NCBI RefSeq assembly: GCF_021730395.1
Contig: NC_069375.1
Coordinates: forward strand, 16,081,001 to 16,145,000
Direction of reading: 5' to 3'
DNA from: Mercenaria mercenaria
Taxonomy: Eukaryota > Mollusca > Bivalvia > Venerida > Veneridae
DNA length: 64,000 bases
A model generated the notes under the pieces. That model saw only the letters and a list, made by a program, of their open reading frames with translations, did not search any database and had not been told where the DNA came from. This document shows positions 10,847 through 22,019 of this stretch, piece by piece (position 1 is the stretch's first letter; each line of letters begins with the position of its first letter). Made by a program: the position numbers and the translations under genes.

Positions 10847-11485
10847 AGTTTGTAACACCTCTGCATTTCACGTTCAAAGATATGTGATCAATACTAATTA
10901 ACAGAAATTACTTAATTTGTTTTAAATGTTCCTTTTATTGTTTTATACCTTTTAATTTTACATTTCAAATTTATTTCGGCTTGCTCCAATGCTATTTCCG
11001 CAGTCATTCTTACTAGTTTATTTATCATTCCAATATGGCGGACAGTATGCGGTGAGTACACTTTTGGAGACACGGTAAACACAGATAAATGAAAGGGCAT
11101 TGCTTGCTGAAAATTGCAATGTTAGATTTATTAAGATAATTACATGCATAATACTTACCAAAAGAAACAAAGTGAATTTCGGCAGCTTTATGCATAGAAG
11201 TAAAATTCTGGTTCCCTAATCTATGCATGGTACTTTGGCTAGAGAATCGGTTCCGGACGAATAAGTTTGCTGTCCAGGGAACCGATTCCGGTTCTCTAGC
11301 CACTGCCTATAAAGAAATAAACTGAACATGTTACTGAGGCCCGAAACAGGGTACGTAAATTTAACGTTTTTAGCTTGTTGCAGGACCCAGAAATCGGACA
11401 GTAGGAAAACGCTAATTATCATCACTTTTGTCAAGCAGAGTCACTTTTAGGTCGGCGTTAGTGATAAAAAGACATGCTTTCCTTG

Positions 11486-12591
11486 TTATACCCCAACAAA
11501 ACGAACTTTGGGGGGGTATATAGGAGTGAGGTTGTCGGTCTGTTGGTTTTTGTGGTTTCCGGATGATAACTCATGAAAGGCTTGACCGATTTGAATAATT
11601 TTAGTTACACAGGTGTAACATCAGAAAATACATGTCAAGTTCGAATTTGGGGTCAATAGGTCAAAGGTCAAGGTCACAGTGACCCTGAACAGTTAAACAG
11701 TTTCCGGATGATAACTTGAGAACGCTTGGGCCTATGATCATATATTTTGGTACACAGGTGTAACATCATTATTACAGGTCAACTTCTGCTTTGGGGTCTG
11801 TAGGTCAAAGGTCAAGGTCACAGTGACTCGGAACAATTAAATGGTTTCCTGATGATAACTTGAGAACACTTGGGCCTAGGACCATAATTTTTGGTACACA
11901 GATGTAACATCATGAAATACAGGTCAAGTTCGACTTTGAGGTCTGTAGGTCAAAGGTCAAGGTCACAGTGACTCGGAACAGTTAAACGATTTCCAGATGA
12001 TAACTTGAGAACGCTTGGGTCTAGGATCTTGAATTTTTGTACACTGGTGTAACATGTTTAAATACAGGTCATGTTTGACTTTGAGGTTAGTAGGTCAAAG
12101 GTCAAGGTCACAATAACACGAAATAGTTAAACAGTTTCCGGATGATAACCTGAGAACGTTTGGGCCTAGGATCATGAAAATTGGTAGCGAGGTTGGTTAT
12201 GACCAGCAGATGACCCCTAATGATTTTGAGATCAGCAGGTCACAGGTCAAGGTCACAGTGACCCGGAACATTTAAACGGTTTTCGGACAATAATTTCACA
12301 ATGCTTGGGACTAGGATCACGAAATGTAATAGGGAGGTTGGTCATGACCAGCAGATGACCCATAATTATTTTTGGTTCCAAAGGTCATTTAAACCTTTTC
12401 TGGACAATAACTTGAGAACGCTTGGGCCGAGGATCATGAAACTTCTTAGGGAGGTTAATCATGACCAGCAGATGACCTCTATTGATTTTGAGGTCAGTAG
12501 GTCAAAGGTCAAGCAAGTGCAGACATTGGCTTAGTTCTGTGACAAGGCCATATTGTGGGGGTATAATTCGTCACTCCTGTGACAACTCTAG
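11486..12591 (+). mobile_element. HINE/Helentron-like element with about 145-bp tandem core
   Basis: The start is a TATACCCC sub-terminal repeat (11487) whose inverse, GGGGGTATA, occurs near the 3' end (12557-12565). It is followed by a hairpin (GTCA-CTCCTG-TGAC) and the tail CTCTAG. This asymmetry (5' repeat at the end, 3' repeat internal, then a hairpin) is the structure of DINE-1/pearl-type Helentron derivatives. The core is about seven degenerate units of about 145 bp, each with a block like GATGATAACTTGAGAACG. Most units hold clustered AGGTCA motifs. The short open frame at 12301-12534 is only repeat sequence. Confidence 0.7.
11658..11684 (+). promoter_or_regulatory. Consensus nuclear-receptor half-site cluster in repeat unit
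   Basis: AGGTCAAAGGTCA (a perfect DR1, the RXR/HNF4/PPAR type) is followed at once by TCAAGGTCA (SF-1/ERR type) and by AGGTCACAGTGACC (11671-11684), an ERE-like palindrome with a 3-bp spacer. Versions recur in later units at 11802, 11947, 12092, 12237 and 12491, with 12250-12263 again holding the palindrome. Whether anything binds is unknown. Confidence 0.55.
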
Positions 12592-12835
12592 TTTACATTC
12601 AACTATTAATGTTTGATATAAGTCTGTCGAGACTTTAAAACGTTCAGCTGGCCTATATACGACACAAAATATTAAGTAAAAAGAAATGGTTTAAACACAT
12701 TTAACATGTGTTATTGACGAGATAACCTTCAAGTTGATACTTGTTATAAAACACGCAATTTTCATGTTTGCATTTAGCAGATTGTAGATAAGTACCCCAT
12801 GAATAATGTTGGGGCCTCAAAACAAGTATGTGCAT
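12592..12835. other. Short intergenic stretch
   Basis: No feature recognised between the tandem-core element and the next hAT-like element. Confidence 0.4.
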
Positions 12836-14588
12836 CAGGGCTAGACACTAACTTTTTTCCAGTGGTGGTCCGAAGGACCAGCAGCTTTTGCAAACTGATG
12901 GTCCGACAGAATTTCAGGTGGTCCTACCTAGATGTGGATGTTTTTTTTTTTAAGTTAACGCAACCAGTAACATATGAGACCCCCTCTTGAAGACTTCCTT
13001 CATGGAGTACTTTTTACAAACACTGCAAAACATGTGATTTTTATATCATTATTTTGATAAACATCTGCCATTTAATTATTAAAAATAATTTTGAAAATCA
13101 AATTTAAAATAAAGTAGATCTATGTCAATAAAGATGATTTTTTCAGCAATTCATATTTTAAGTGGGTGGGGTTTGGTGCCTCTTCTCGAAAAATGCTTCA
13201 AAATAAGAGCTTTTTTTTTTGCAACAGTTGTCATTTTTTCTTAAATACAGACTTTTTATTGACTTTTCATTAAGATTGCACTAGAAAATCTCGTTAAAAA
13301 TGTCCGAAAATCACGGCCATGAAAACGGGTGACAAATATGGAAAACAAAAGTAACATTAAATTCTTGATAAAATACGTGTTATAAATTTCTTTCTTTTTC
13401 TTTATACCTATTGAATACTTATAATTTCTGCTTAATAAAAGCATTTTTATTTGTTTTTGCCCAAACAAAGCCTCGGTAATGATAATAAATTTAATAAAAT
13501 GCTATAGATCGTAACTGCCGATCGGCTTATATAAACGTGTCAAGCACATAAAATAAATGAAATTCGTTATCCAATTTGTTGTTCAGTAATAATCGGCAAG
13601 ACAACAATACAGCAGAAGCTGTATACTGCTTATTAACAAGTTGTACAAACACGATAATAGGCTGCTTTTTGCATTGTCAGAGGATGTGACAGTCACTGCA
13701 AAAGAAGAACTTGTCAAAGCTTTTGCAGCATTTATAGAATCATCAGGCAGATTTTATTAAATGACATTGAAACAACTTCCCTCTAATTTAATACAATATT
13801 TTCATATTAATAAAGAAGCAAAAGTGAAAAAGCACATTGTGTAAGCAACCTGTGATGACAACGATAATGCACATAGTGGTCAACGCTACAACAAAAGCGG
13901 AAACGATCTACACACACACACACACATTGTTTATCAATTAACTTTTAACTTTTTGATCAATAAACACTTGATAATGACGGGCACTAAATACAAACCGCGA
14001 GATGACAACGTGTCAGTCGGCGCGTGGCGTAATTGACATATGTCAGTAGCTAATTAATATACGACGCTCCGCCTACTGCCATACTTCCGCTTATGGCGGC
14101 AAACAATATTTAAATTCACTGGGATTTTGATTGGCATAGGGGCAGAACTTTCGAACTCGAAACGAATCAAAGAAAATTTCCGCGGGTCACGCCGACGCAT
14201 GGGGCATTTTCTGTGCGGGTCAGATATGAGTTTTTCTCGATTTTCGCGGGTCAAAATCTGGAACCTCGGCTCTACCGAACGCTGGATACTGTACTGATAC
14301 CTCAATAGTTCGTAAGCAGATAGATAAGTTATCGTGTTCCGTTCCCGGCTTTTAGTACCAGCGTTACATCCGGGCATTCCAAATTTCAAGAAAATATACA
14401 CGGGGAAAACCAAATTCTATTTTTAAACTGCAGTACCGTGAACAATTCAATGTTTATTAATTTATTTTAAAAATGACTTGCTTGTAATTTTCGGTGGTCC
14501 ATCGGACCACACAGGTTCGAGAAGTTAGTGGTCCTCCCTGAAAAGCACTGGTCTCGGACCAGCGGACCAGCGTTAGTGTCGAGCCCTG
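12836..14588. mobile_element. hAT-like element, CAGGGCTAGACACTAAC ends
   Basis: The left end CAGGGCTAGACACTAAC (12836) is inverted at the right as GTTAGTGTCGAGCCCTG (ending 14588). Subterminal GGTGGTCC/GGACCACC blocks are also inverted. The flanks TGCAT (12831-12835) and CGCAT (14589-14593) agree at four of five positions, consistent with an aged 5-bp duplication. Its interior 13052-13600 is homologous to the element at 7804-8788. A (CA)n tract lies at about 13910-13926. The 119-residue minus-strand open frame inside (14054-14413) shows no transposase features. Confidence 0.75.
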
Positions 14589-15015
14589 CGCATGCGCACT
14601 GAAAGCACATGCAGCTTCCCTCCAGCAAGAGCTGTCACAACATTTTGTGAACAAATGTAAATATTCCAATTTTGTAAGTTTAATTTACCGATTTGCAATT
14701 GTTTCAGCGGATGTTGCACATAAAGCAGGTGTCTGTGTACTTGACAACAAATAATAAAAAATAACGCCAAAATAAGTCTTTATGCGACTGTCCGATTTTC
14801 TGGGTCGCCAACCAGTAGTATACTATGATTTGTTGGTAAAAAGACACATGCCTCAGTACAACATTTATCCCAATCCTGTGTGCACAGGGTTCTTGCCAGG
14901 CTATTATCATCTGTTGGACATAATTGGGGTTTCCGCTGCAATTTGCCAAATATGCCAGTGGCGAAAAAAATAAAAAAAGTGGCGGAAAAATATTTTGCCG
15001 TAAATGTATTATTTT
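14589..15015. other. Intergenic DNA with an inverted copy of the 8838 flank
   Basis: The 19-mer CTGGGTCGCCAACCAGTAG (14802-14820) is the exact reverse complement of sequence at about 8841-8859, and ACTGTCCGATTTTCTGGGT has an inverse match near 11384-11402. These look like pieces of one older repeat broken up by the hAT insertions. No gene is seen. Confidence 0.45.
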
Positions 15016-16042
15016 TAGCTCATCTGATTTTTTGAAAAAAAATGATGAGTTATTGTCATCACTTGAGCGGTTGTCGGCGTCGGCGTCGGCGTCTGCGTCG
15101 GCGTTGCTTGGTTAAGTTTTATGTTTAGGTCAGCTTTTCTCCTAAACTATCGAAGCTATTGCTTTGAAACTTGGAATACTTGTTCACCATCATAAGCTGA
15201 CCCTGTATAGCAAGAAAGATAACTCCATCTTGCATTTTGCAAGATTTATGGCCCCTTTTGTACTTAGAAAATATCAGATTTCTTGGTTAAGTTTTATGTT
15301 TAGGTCAACTTTTCTCCTAAACTATCAAAGCTATTGCTTTGAAACTTGGAATACTTGTTCACCATCATAAGCAGACCCTGTACATCAAGAAACATAACTC
15401 CATCTTGCTTTTTGCAAGAATTATTGCCCCTTTTGGACTTAGAAAATCAGTTTTCTTGGTTAAATTTTATGTTTAGGTCAACTTTTATCCTAAACTATCA
15501 AAGCTATTGGTTTAAAACTTGCAACAGTTTTTCACCATCATAAGTGGACCCTGTACAGCAAGAAACATAACTCCATCCTGCTTTTTGCAAGAATGATGGC
15601 CCCTTTTGGACTTAGAAAATATCAGATTTCTTGGTTAAGTTTTATGTTTAGGTCAACTTTTTCTCTTAAACCATCAAAACTATTGCTTTAAAACTTGCAA
15701 CTGTTGTTCACCATCATAAGCTGACCCTGTAAAGCAAGCAACATAACTCCATCCTGCTTTTGGCAATAATTATTGCCCCTTTTGGACTTAGAAAAATCAT
15801 TTTCTTGGTTGAATATTATGTTTAAGTCAACTTTTCTCATAAACTATCAAAGCTATTGCTTTAAAACTTGCAACAGTTTTTCACCATCATAAGTGGACAC
15901 TGTACATCAAGAAACATAACTCTATCCTGCTTTTTGCAAGAATGATGGCCCTTTTTAAACTTAGAAAATCATGGGTAGGACAATATTTCTATTATACAAA
16001 AAAAATCAGATGAGCGTCAGCACCCGCAAGGCGGTGCTCTTG
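15016..16042 (+). mobile_element. HINE-like element, about 174-bp tandem core
   Basis: The 5' end TAGCTCATCTGAT follows a T-run. Its inverse ATCAGATGAGC lies just before a 3' hairpin (GCACC...GGTGC) and the terminal CTCTTG. A GGCGTC hexamer array follows the head (about 15075-15105). The core is about five units of roughly 174 bp starting near 15110, 15282, 15455, 15631 and 15804, each with TTTATGTTTAGGTCA and a CCCCTTTTGGACTTAGAAAA end. Open frames here simply read through the repeat. Confidence 0.75.
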
Positions 16043-16388
16043 TTTTAATGTGTATTTCTTTGTCTAAAGTACTCTATCTAGCCTAAAAATCAGTATTTTC
16101 AAGGGCCGTTTCCGTTCATAATACACAATACACAGTGTGTCACCAACCGAGGGATTAGCGATTCAACATCCATTACATAACGCTGCCACGTGTCTCTCGG
16201 TCTCTGACTTTAATTTAAACATGCGATAAAGCAATGTAGATTGATTTTGGCAAATTCCAATGAAAACTGCGATAAACAAGCAGAAATCAATGGTAAAAAT
16301 TAACTCGGGTCATAGAAAATACGTTATAAATTTTAACTCCGATTAATTTTGGTCATTCAGAGAAGACCTACCTATGCAGATGTATTTT
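16043..16388. other. Spacer between two tandem-core elements
   Basis: No exon or repeat recognised. Confidence 0.4.
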
Positions 16389-18281
16389 TAGCTCACCTGT
16401 CACAAAGTGACAAGGTGAGCTTTTGTGATCGTGCGGTGTCCGTCGTCCGTCCGTGCGTCCGTCCGTAAACTTTTGATTGTGACCACTCTAGAGGTCACAT
16501 TTTTCATGGGATCTTTATGAAAATTGGTCAGAATGTTCATCTTGATGATATCTAGGTCAAGTTCGAAACTGGGTCACGTGCCATCAAAAACTAGGTCAGT
16601 AGGTCTAAAAATAGAAAATCCTTGTGACCTCTCTAGAGGCCATATATTTCACAAGATCTTCATGAAAATTGGTCAGAATGTTCACCTTGATGATATCTAG
16701 GTCAAGTTTGAAACTGGGTCACGTTCCGTCAAAAACTAGGTCAGTAGGTCTAAAAATAGAAAAACCTTGTGACCTCTCTAGAGGCCATATATTTCACAAG
16801 ATCTTCATGAAAATTGGTCAGAATGTTCACCTTGATGATATCTAGGTCAAGTTCGAAAGTGGGTCACGTGCCGTCAAAAACTAGGTCAGTAGGTCAAATA
16901 TTAGAAAAACCTTGTGACCTCTCTAAAGGCCATATTTTTCATTGGATCTGTATGAAAGTTGGTCTGAATGTTCATCTTGATGATATCTAGGTCAAGTTCG
17001 AAACTGGGTCACCTGCGGTCAAAAACTAGGTCAGTAGGGCTAAAAATAGAAAAACCTTGTGACCACTCTAGAGGCCATATATTTCATGAGATCTTCATGA
17101 AAATTGGTCAGAATGTTCATCTTGATGATATCTAGGTCAAGTTCGAAACTGGGTCACGTGCCATCAAAAACTAGGTCAGTAGGTCAAATAATAGAAACAC
17201 CTTGTGACCTCTCTAGAGGCCATATTTTTCATGGGATCTGTATGAAAGTTGGTCAGAATGTTCACCTTGATGATATCTAGGTCAAGTTCGAAAGTGGGTC
17301 ACGTGCCGTCAAAAACTAGGTCAGTAGGTCAAATAATAGAAAGACCTTATGACCTCTCTAAAGGCCATATTTTTCATGGGATCTTTATGAAAAATGGTCT
17401 GAATGTTCATCTTGATGATATCTAGGTCAAGTTCGAAACAGGGTCATGTGCGGTCAAAAACTAGGTCAGTAGGTCTAAAAATAGAAAAACCTTGTGACCT
17501 CTCTAGAGGCCATACTTGTGAATGGATCTCCCTAAAAATTGGTCAGAATGTTCATCTTGATGATATCTAGGTCAAGTTTGAAACTGGGTCATGTGCCATA
17601 AAAAACTAGGTCAGTAGGTCAAATAATAGAAAAACCTTGTGACCTCTCTAGAGGCCATACTTTTCATGGGATCTGTATGAAAGTTGGTCTGAATGTTCAT
17701 CTTTATGATATGTAGGTCAAGTTCGAAACTGGGTCATGTGCTATCAAAAACTAGGTCAGTAGGTCTAAAATTATTAAAATCTTTTGACCTCTCTAGAGGC
17801 CATATTTTTCAGTGGATCTTCATGAAAATTGATCTGAATATTCACCTTGATGATATCTAGGTCAGTATCAAAACTGGGTCACGTGCGGTCAAAAACTAGG
17901 CCAGTAGGTATAAAAAAGGAAAAACCTTGTGACCTCTCTAGAGGCCATATTTTTCATGAGATCTTCATGAAAATTAGTGAGAATGTTCACCTTGATGATA
18001 TCTATATAAAGTTCAAAACAGGGTCACGTACCTTCAAACTAGGTCAATAGGTCAAATAATAGAAAAACCTTGTGACCTCTCTAGAGACCATATTTTTCAA
18101 TGGATCTTCATGAAAATTAGTCAGAATTTTTATCTTGATAATATCTAGGTCAAGTTCAAAACTGGGTCACATGAGCTCAAAAACTAGGTCACTATGTCAA
18201 ATAATAGAAAAAAGGACGTCATACTCAAAACTGGGTCATGTGGGAAGAGGTGAGCGATTCAGGACCATCATGGTCCTCTTG
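16389..18281 (+). mobile_element. HINE-like element, about 145-bp core x about 12
   Basis: The 5' end is a strong hairpin: TAGCTCACCTGTCAC pairs with GTGACAAGGTGAGC. A CCGTC-rich stretch follows, then about 12 units of about 145 bp carrying CTTGTGACCTCTCTAGAGGC, TGATGATATCTAGGTCAAG and GTCAAAAACTAGGTCAGTAGG. The 3' end has the sub-terminal inverse AGGTGAGC, a hairpin AGGACCATCATGGTCCT and then CTCTTG. Two more copies of the same family lie at 18556-20155 and 39094-40558. Confidence 0.82.
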
Positions 18282-18555
18282 TTTAATTTTTGCTGAGAAG
18301 TGCCCTGCTATTTTGGCAAAGGAATAATAATAATATTTTCTCAAAATTTAGACCAAGAAACACACCAGAGGCCACCATTCCATACCTGTATTTTATAATT
18401 TTTCCCTGACCCCTCACTCATAAAAAGGGTACTAACCCCTTCTTTACCTCAATATTTTGGACCTAAAAATGTACCAGAGGCCACCCATTTCATGCCTGTA
18501 TTTCAAAATTTCCCAGGGGACAAAGGTCACCAAGGTGTTATGCTTAGGTTATTTT
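18282..18555 (+). repeat. Two direct copies of a decayed tandem unit
   Basis: CCAGAGGCCACC followed by a CATRCCTGTATTT block occurs at about 18364-18394 and again at about 18473-18502, about 110 bp apart. CAAAGGTCACCAAGGTGTTA near 18522-18541 resembles sequence at 20293, so this may be the broken start of the element that ends at 20907. Confidence 0.5.
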
Positions 18556-20155
18556 TAGCTCACCTGTCACAAAGTGACAAGGTGAGCTTTAGTGATCATG
18601 CGGTGTCCGTCGTCCGTCAGTGCGTACGTGCGTCCGTAAACTTTTGCTTGTGACCACTCTAGAGGTCACATTTTTCATGGGATCTTTATGAAAGTTGGTC
18701 AGAATGTTCATCTTTATGATATCTAGGTCAAGTTCGAAACTGGGTCACGTGCCTTCAAAAACTAGGTCAGTAGGTCTAGAAATAGAAAAACCTTGTGACC
18801 TCTCTAGAGGCCATATATTTCATAAGATCTTCATGAAAATTGGTTAGAATGTTCACCTTGATGATATCTTGGTCAAGTTTGAAACTCGGTCACGTAGGTT
18901 CAAAAACTAGGTCATTAGGTCTAAAAATAGAAAAACCTTGTGACCTCTCTAGAGGCCATATTTCTCAATGGATCTTCATGAAAATTGGCCAGAATGTTCA
19001 CCTTGATGATATCTAGGTCAAGTTCGAAACTTGGTCACGTGGGATTAAAAACTAGGTCAGTAGATCTAAAAATAGAAAAAACCTTGTGACCTCTCTAGAG
19101 GCCATATTTTTCATGAGATCTAAATGAATATTGGTCAGAATGTTCACCTTGATGATATCTAGGTCAAGTTCGAAACTGGGTCATGTGGGGTCAAAAACTA
19201 GGTCAGTAGATCTAAAAATAGAAAAACCTTGTGACCTCTCTAGAGGCCATATTTCTCAATGGATCTTCATGAAAATTGGTCAGAATGTTCACCTTGATGA
19301 TATCTAGGTCAAGTTCGAAACTGGGTCATGTGCAGTCAAAAACTAGGTCAGTAGGTCTAAAAATAGGAAAACCTTGTGACCTCTCTAGAGGCGATATTTT
19401 TCAATGGATCTACATGAAAATTGGTCAGAGTGTTTACCTTGAAGATATCTAGGTCAAGTTTGAAACTGGGTCACATGGGGTTAAAAACTAGGTCAGTAGA
19501 TCTAAAAATAGAAAAACCTTGTGACCTCTCTAGAGGCCATATTTTTCATGAGATCTTCATGAATATTGGTCAGAATGTTCACCTTGATGATATCTAAGTC
19601 AAGTTCGAAACTGGGTCACGTGGGGTCAAAAACTAGGTCAGTAGGTCTGAAAATAGAAAAAACCTTGTGACCTCTCTAGAGGCCATATTTCTCAACGGAT
19701 CTTCATGAAAATTGGTGAGAATGTTCAGCTTGATGATATCTAGGTCAGATTCGTAACTGGGTCATGTGCGGTCAAAAACTAGGTCAGTAGGTCGAAAAAT
19801 AGATAAACCTTGTGACCTCTCTAGAGGCCATATTTTTCACGAGATCTTCATGAAAATTGGTGAGAATGTTCACCTTGATGATATCTAGGTCAACTTTAAA
19901 AGTGGGTCACGTGCCTTCAAAAACTAGGTCATTAGGTCAAATAATAGAAAAACCTTGTGACCTCTCTAGAGGCCATATTTTTCAATGGATCTTCATGAAA
20001 ATTGGTCAGAATTTTTTATCTTGATGATATCTAGGTCACATGTGCTCAAAAACTAGGTCACTATGTCAAATAATAGAAATAACGACGTCATACTCAGTTC
20101 AACACTGGGTCATGTGGGGATAGGTGAGCGATTCAGGACCATCATGGTCCTCTTG
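18556..20155 (+). mobile_element. HINE-like element, same family, about 10 units
   Basis: The ends are the same as in the 16389 copy: 5' hairpin TAGCTCACCTGTCAC, 3' sub-terminal AGGTGAGC, then the GGACCATCATGGTCC hairpin and CTCTTG. It holds about ten 145-bp units. The order of unit variants differs from its neighbour, so array length has changed independently. Confidence 0.82.
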
Positions 20156-20159
20156 TTAA

Positions 20160-20907
20160 GGGTAAAGTTTTTCGGCAACCTTTGTTTTACTGTCATATCT
20201 TTGTTACTATTGCTTATTTTTGACTGTAACTTTATATAAATTTTGTCCAGCATACAAACAAAGTATGTGCAGGGGCTGGGCCCATTATACCCAAGGTCAA
20301 GGTCACCAAGTTGTTATACTGTGAAATCATTAATGTTCGTGGGGGACTAATTTTCGTGGATTTCGTGGTTGAACCAATCCACGAAATTTAATCCCAACGA
20401 ACACGTAAAATTCTCATTCATTTTATGTTCAAAAATTGAAATCCACGAATTCATATCCCCACAAAATTGCAGTTTTGACCTTTACCACGAAATTTAATGC
20501 CCACGAAATTAAATGATTTCACAGTACTTGGAATTATTTTCTGTTAAATTTTTTCGAAAGCTTCGTTTATAGATATATCTTTGGTACTTTAAAAGATAAT
20601 GACTTGAAATTAAAACTATTTCTTTATAATGATCATCTGCATGTGTGGTTACAATCCCCATAACTCTAATTGTATTTTTGACAGAATTATGCCCCTTTCA
20701 TACTTAGTTAGTTTTTTGGCCGATATTACTTTAGTGCAATATAAGATAATGACTTGAAACTTGAAATGTATCTTTAGTATCATCATCTGCATGTGTGGTA
20801 ACAATCCCCATAACTCTGATTAGTATTTTTGACCAAATTATGCCCCTTTCATACGCATAAATTCATTTTACTGTCAAATCGCCAAATAGTCTTATGGACA
20901 GCTCTTG
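20160..20907 (+). mobile_element. Probable third tandem-core type, interrupted by a MITE
   Basis: Two units (about 20590-20705 and 20745-20858) share AAGATAATGACTTGAAA, CATCTGCATGTGTGGT and ATTATGCCCCTTTCATAC. The 3' end is GCTCTTGTT (CTCTTG 20902-20907), the same terminal motif as the neighbouring elements. The 5' end is not clear, and a palindromic MITE at 20319-20524 sits inside. Confidence 0.5.
20319..20524. mobile_element. Palindromic MITE, TA target (Tc1/mariner-like)
   Basis: CTGTGAAATCATTAA at the left is inverted as TTAAATGATTTCACAG at the right, with TA on each side (20317-20318 and 20525-20526). CCACGAAATT motifs repeat inside in both orientations. It is 206 bp and non-coding. Confidence 0.85.
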
Positions 20908-21042
20908 TTAATTTTGGGGCAGTGAGGTCACAACCATTCCTTGTAGATTTTGTTTACATATTTGTGTAAATAAAGGTGACTTAATGGAAGTCAGAATCAA
21001 ATTACTAACAATAAATAAGTATTGATTTGATTTGTTATAATA

Positions 21043-22019
21043 GACTCGTTTTACCTATGCTCGACCAGATTTACAAGTATTTTTCTCGGAACAAATTAAA
21101 AACTGACAAGGTTGTGGAAAACGTTTAGTTTCTGAATTGACCTACTTTTATTGGTAAAATTCCACCCAAGCGTTTGGCTGACATTGATCAGGATAAAATA
21201 TAGCGCGGTTCATACTATAGGGTGTAAAACACTAAATTTTAAAGTGACATTTTCCTATGCTCGACCAGACCGATTTCTTTTTTCAGAGGTATTTATAAAA
21301 TCAAACAAACAAATATTTTTATAGTCAAAACTTCATATTTTCTAATTCTGTTTTCAGATTTTAAAATCAATAAGTTTCAGACTTTCAAACAAGAGATAGA
21401 AACACCTACCTGAAAAGCGGGCAAAAGGAACTTTGGTAAATGGTGTGTCTGCAGTATCCATCAAGTAATTTAACAAGAAATCGAACTGTTTTAACAATCA
21501 AACAAACCTAAAAACTTCAAAAAGTCAAATGTCCATAATCATTTTATCCAACTTGTCTTATGGCGCGGTGAATTTTTTTTATCTCAAGCGTCTACATGAC
21601 GCAACTAATGAAGGCGCCATTTTTGTTTTGACCTTTCGAGAGGTGGGCGTGTTTGTTTACATCTTAAATTTTACTTTCAAGTCGATAGTTTACAGATATA
21701 AGCTTATGTCAAATTATCAATAAAGGTTAGAAGACTATAAAATACGTTGTTCCAGTACTCTTCTTAAAGAATTCGGGAAAGACGCATCATTTTCAAGAGG
21801 AGATTCACGGTAAGTATTTTCACAGATGCAAAGAAGCTGTCGTCAGTAAACAAACAAGCCCCTTAAAGATCTAGATCAAATATGTATAATGTCATACAAG
21901 GATGCTGGGAAGGAAATAAATGAACAAAAACCGTGAGTTCAAAGGTTTATTTCAATAAACATGTACATTTATAAATAGTGGTCGAGCACTTGGCTGGTCG
22001 AGCATAGGTAAAATGACTC
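21043..22019. mobile_element. 977-bp inverted-repeat element upstream of RAB14, TA target
   Basis: GACTCGTTTTACCTATGCTC at the left (21043) matches the inverse of the right end (ending 22019) at all but two positions, and TA flanks both ends. A third internal copy of CCTATGCTCGACCAGA lies near 21252. The element contains the candidate RAB14 leader donor at 21810. There is no transposase frame. Confidence 0.7.
21730..21815 (+). promoter_or_regulatory. Candidate RAB14 leader exon with TATA box and donor
   Basis: A TATAAAA (21736-21742) lies about 70 bp upstream of a consensus donor CACG/GTAAGT (intron from 21810). A matching acceptor TTTACTTTCAG/G ends at 22553, 30 bp before the RAB14 ATG. Together they suggest a short untranslated first exon spliced to 22554. 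This is inferred from splice-site quality only. The exon lies inside the 21043-22019 element. Confidence 0.35.

Larger units (their letters stand above)
8981..11307. mobile_element. hAT element with long TIRs, 8-bp TSD, carrying two insertions
   Basis: The termini are AGCAGTGGCTAGAGAACC (8981) and, reversed, GGCAGTGGCTAGAGAACC (ending 11307). Similarity between the arms continues inward for about 250 bp, to the block CTGTCCGCCATATTGGAATG on the left (9198-9217) and its inverse near 11025-11044. The octamer TATAAAGA flanks both ends (8973-8980 and 11308-11315). GCAGTGGC-type ends with an 8-bp duplication are diagnostic of hAT. No transposase frame is seen. The interior holds a SINE (9378-9672) and another DNA element (9718-10846), so those inserted later. 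Confidence 0.88.

Noticed and set aside
14054-14413. 119-residue minus-strand open frame
   Set aside because: It lies inside a hAT-like element but has no BED finger, RNase-H-like or dimerisation features, and its composition fits chance in a GC-richer patch.
15164-15543. Two open frames with repeated peptide motifs
   Set aside because: They are translations of the 174-bp tandem units of a non-coding element.
16389-18281. Regularly spaced repeats resembling a CRISPR array
   Set aside because: Units are about 145 bp, degenerate throughout and contiguous, with no unique spacers; the genome is animal.
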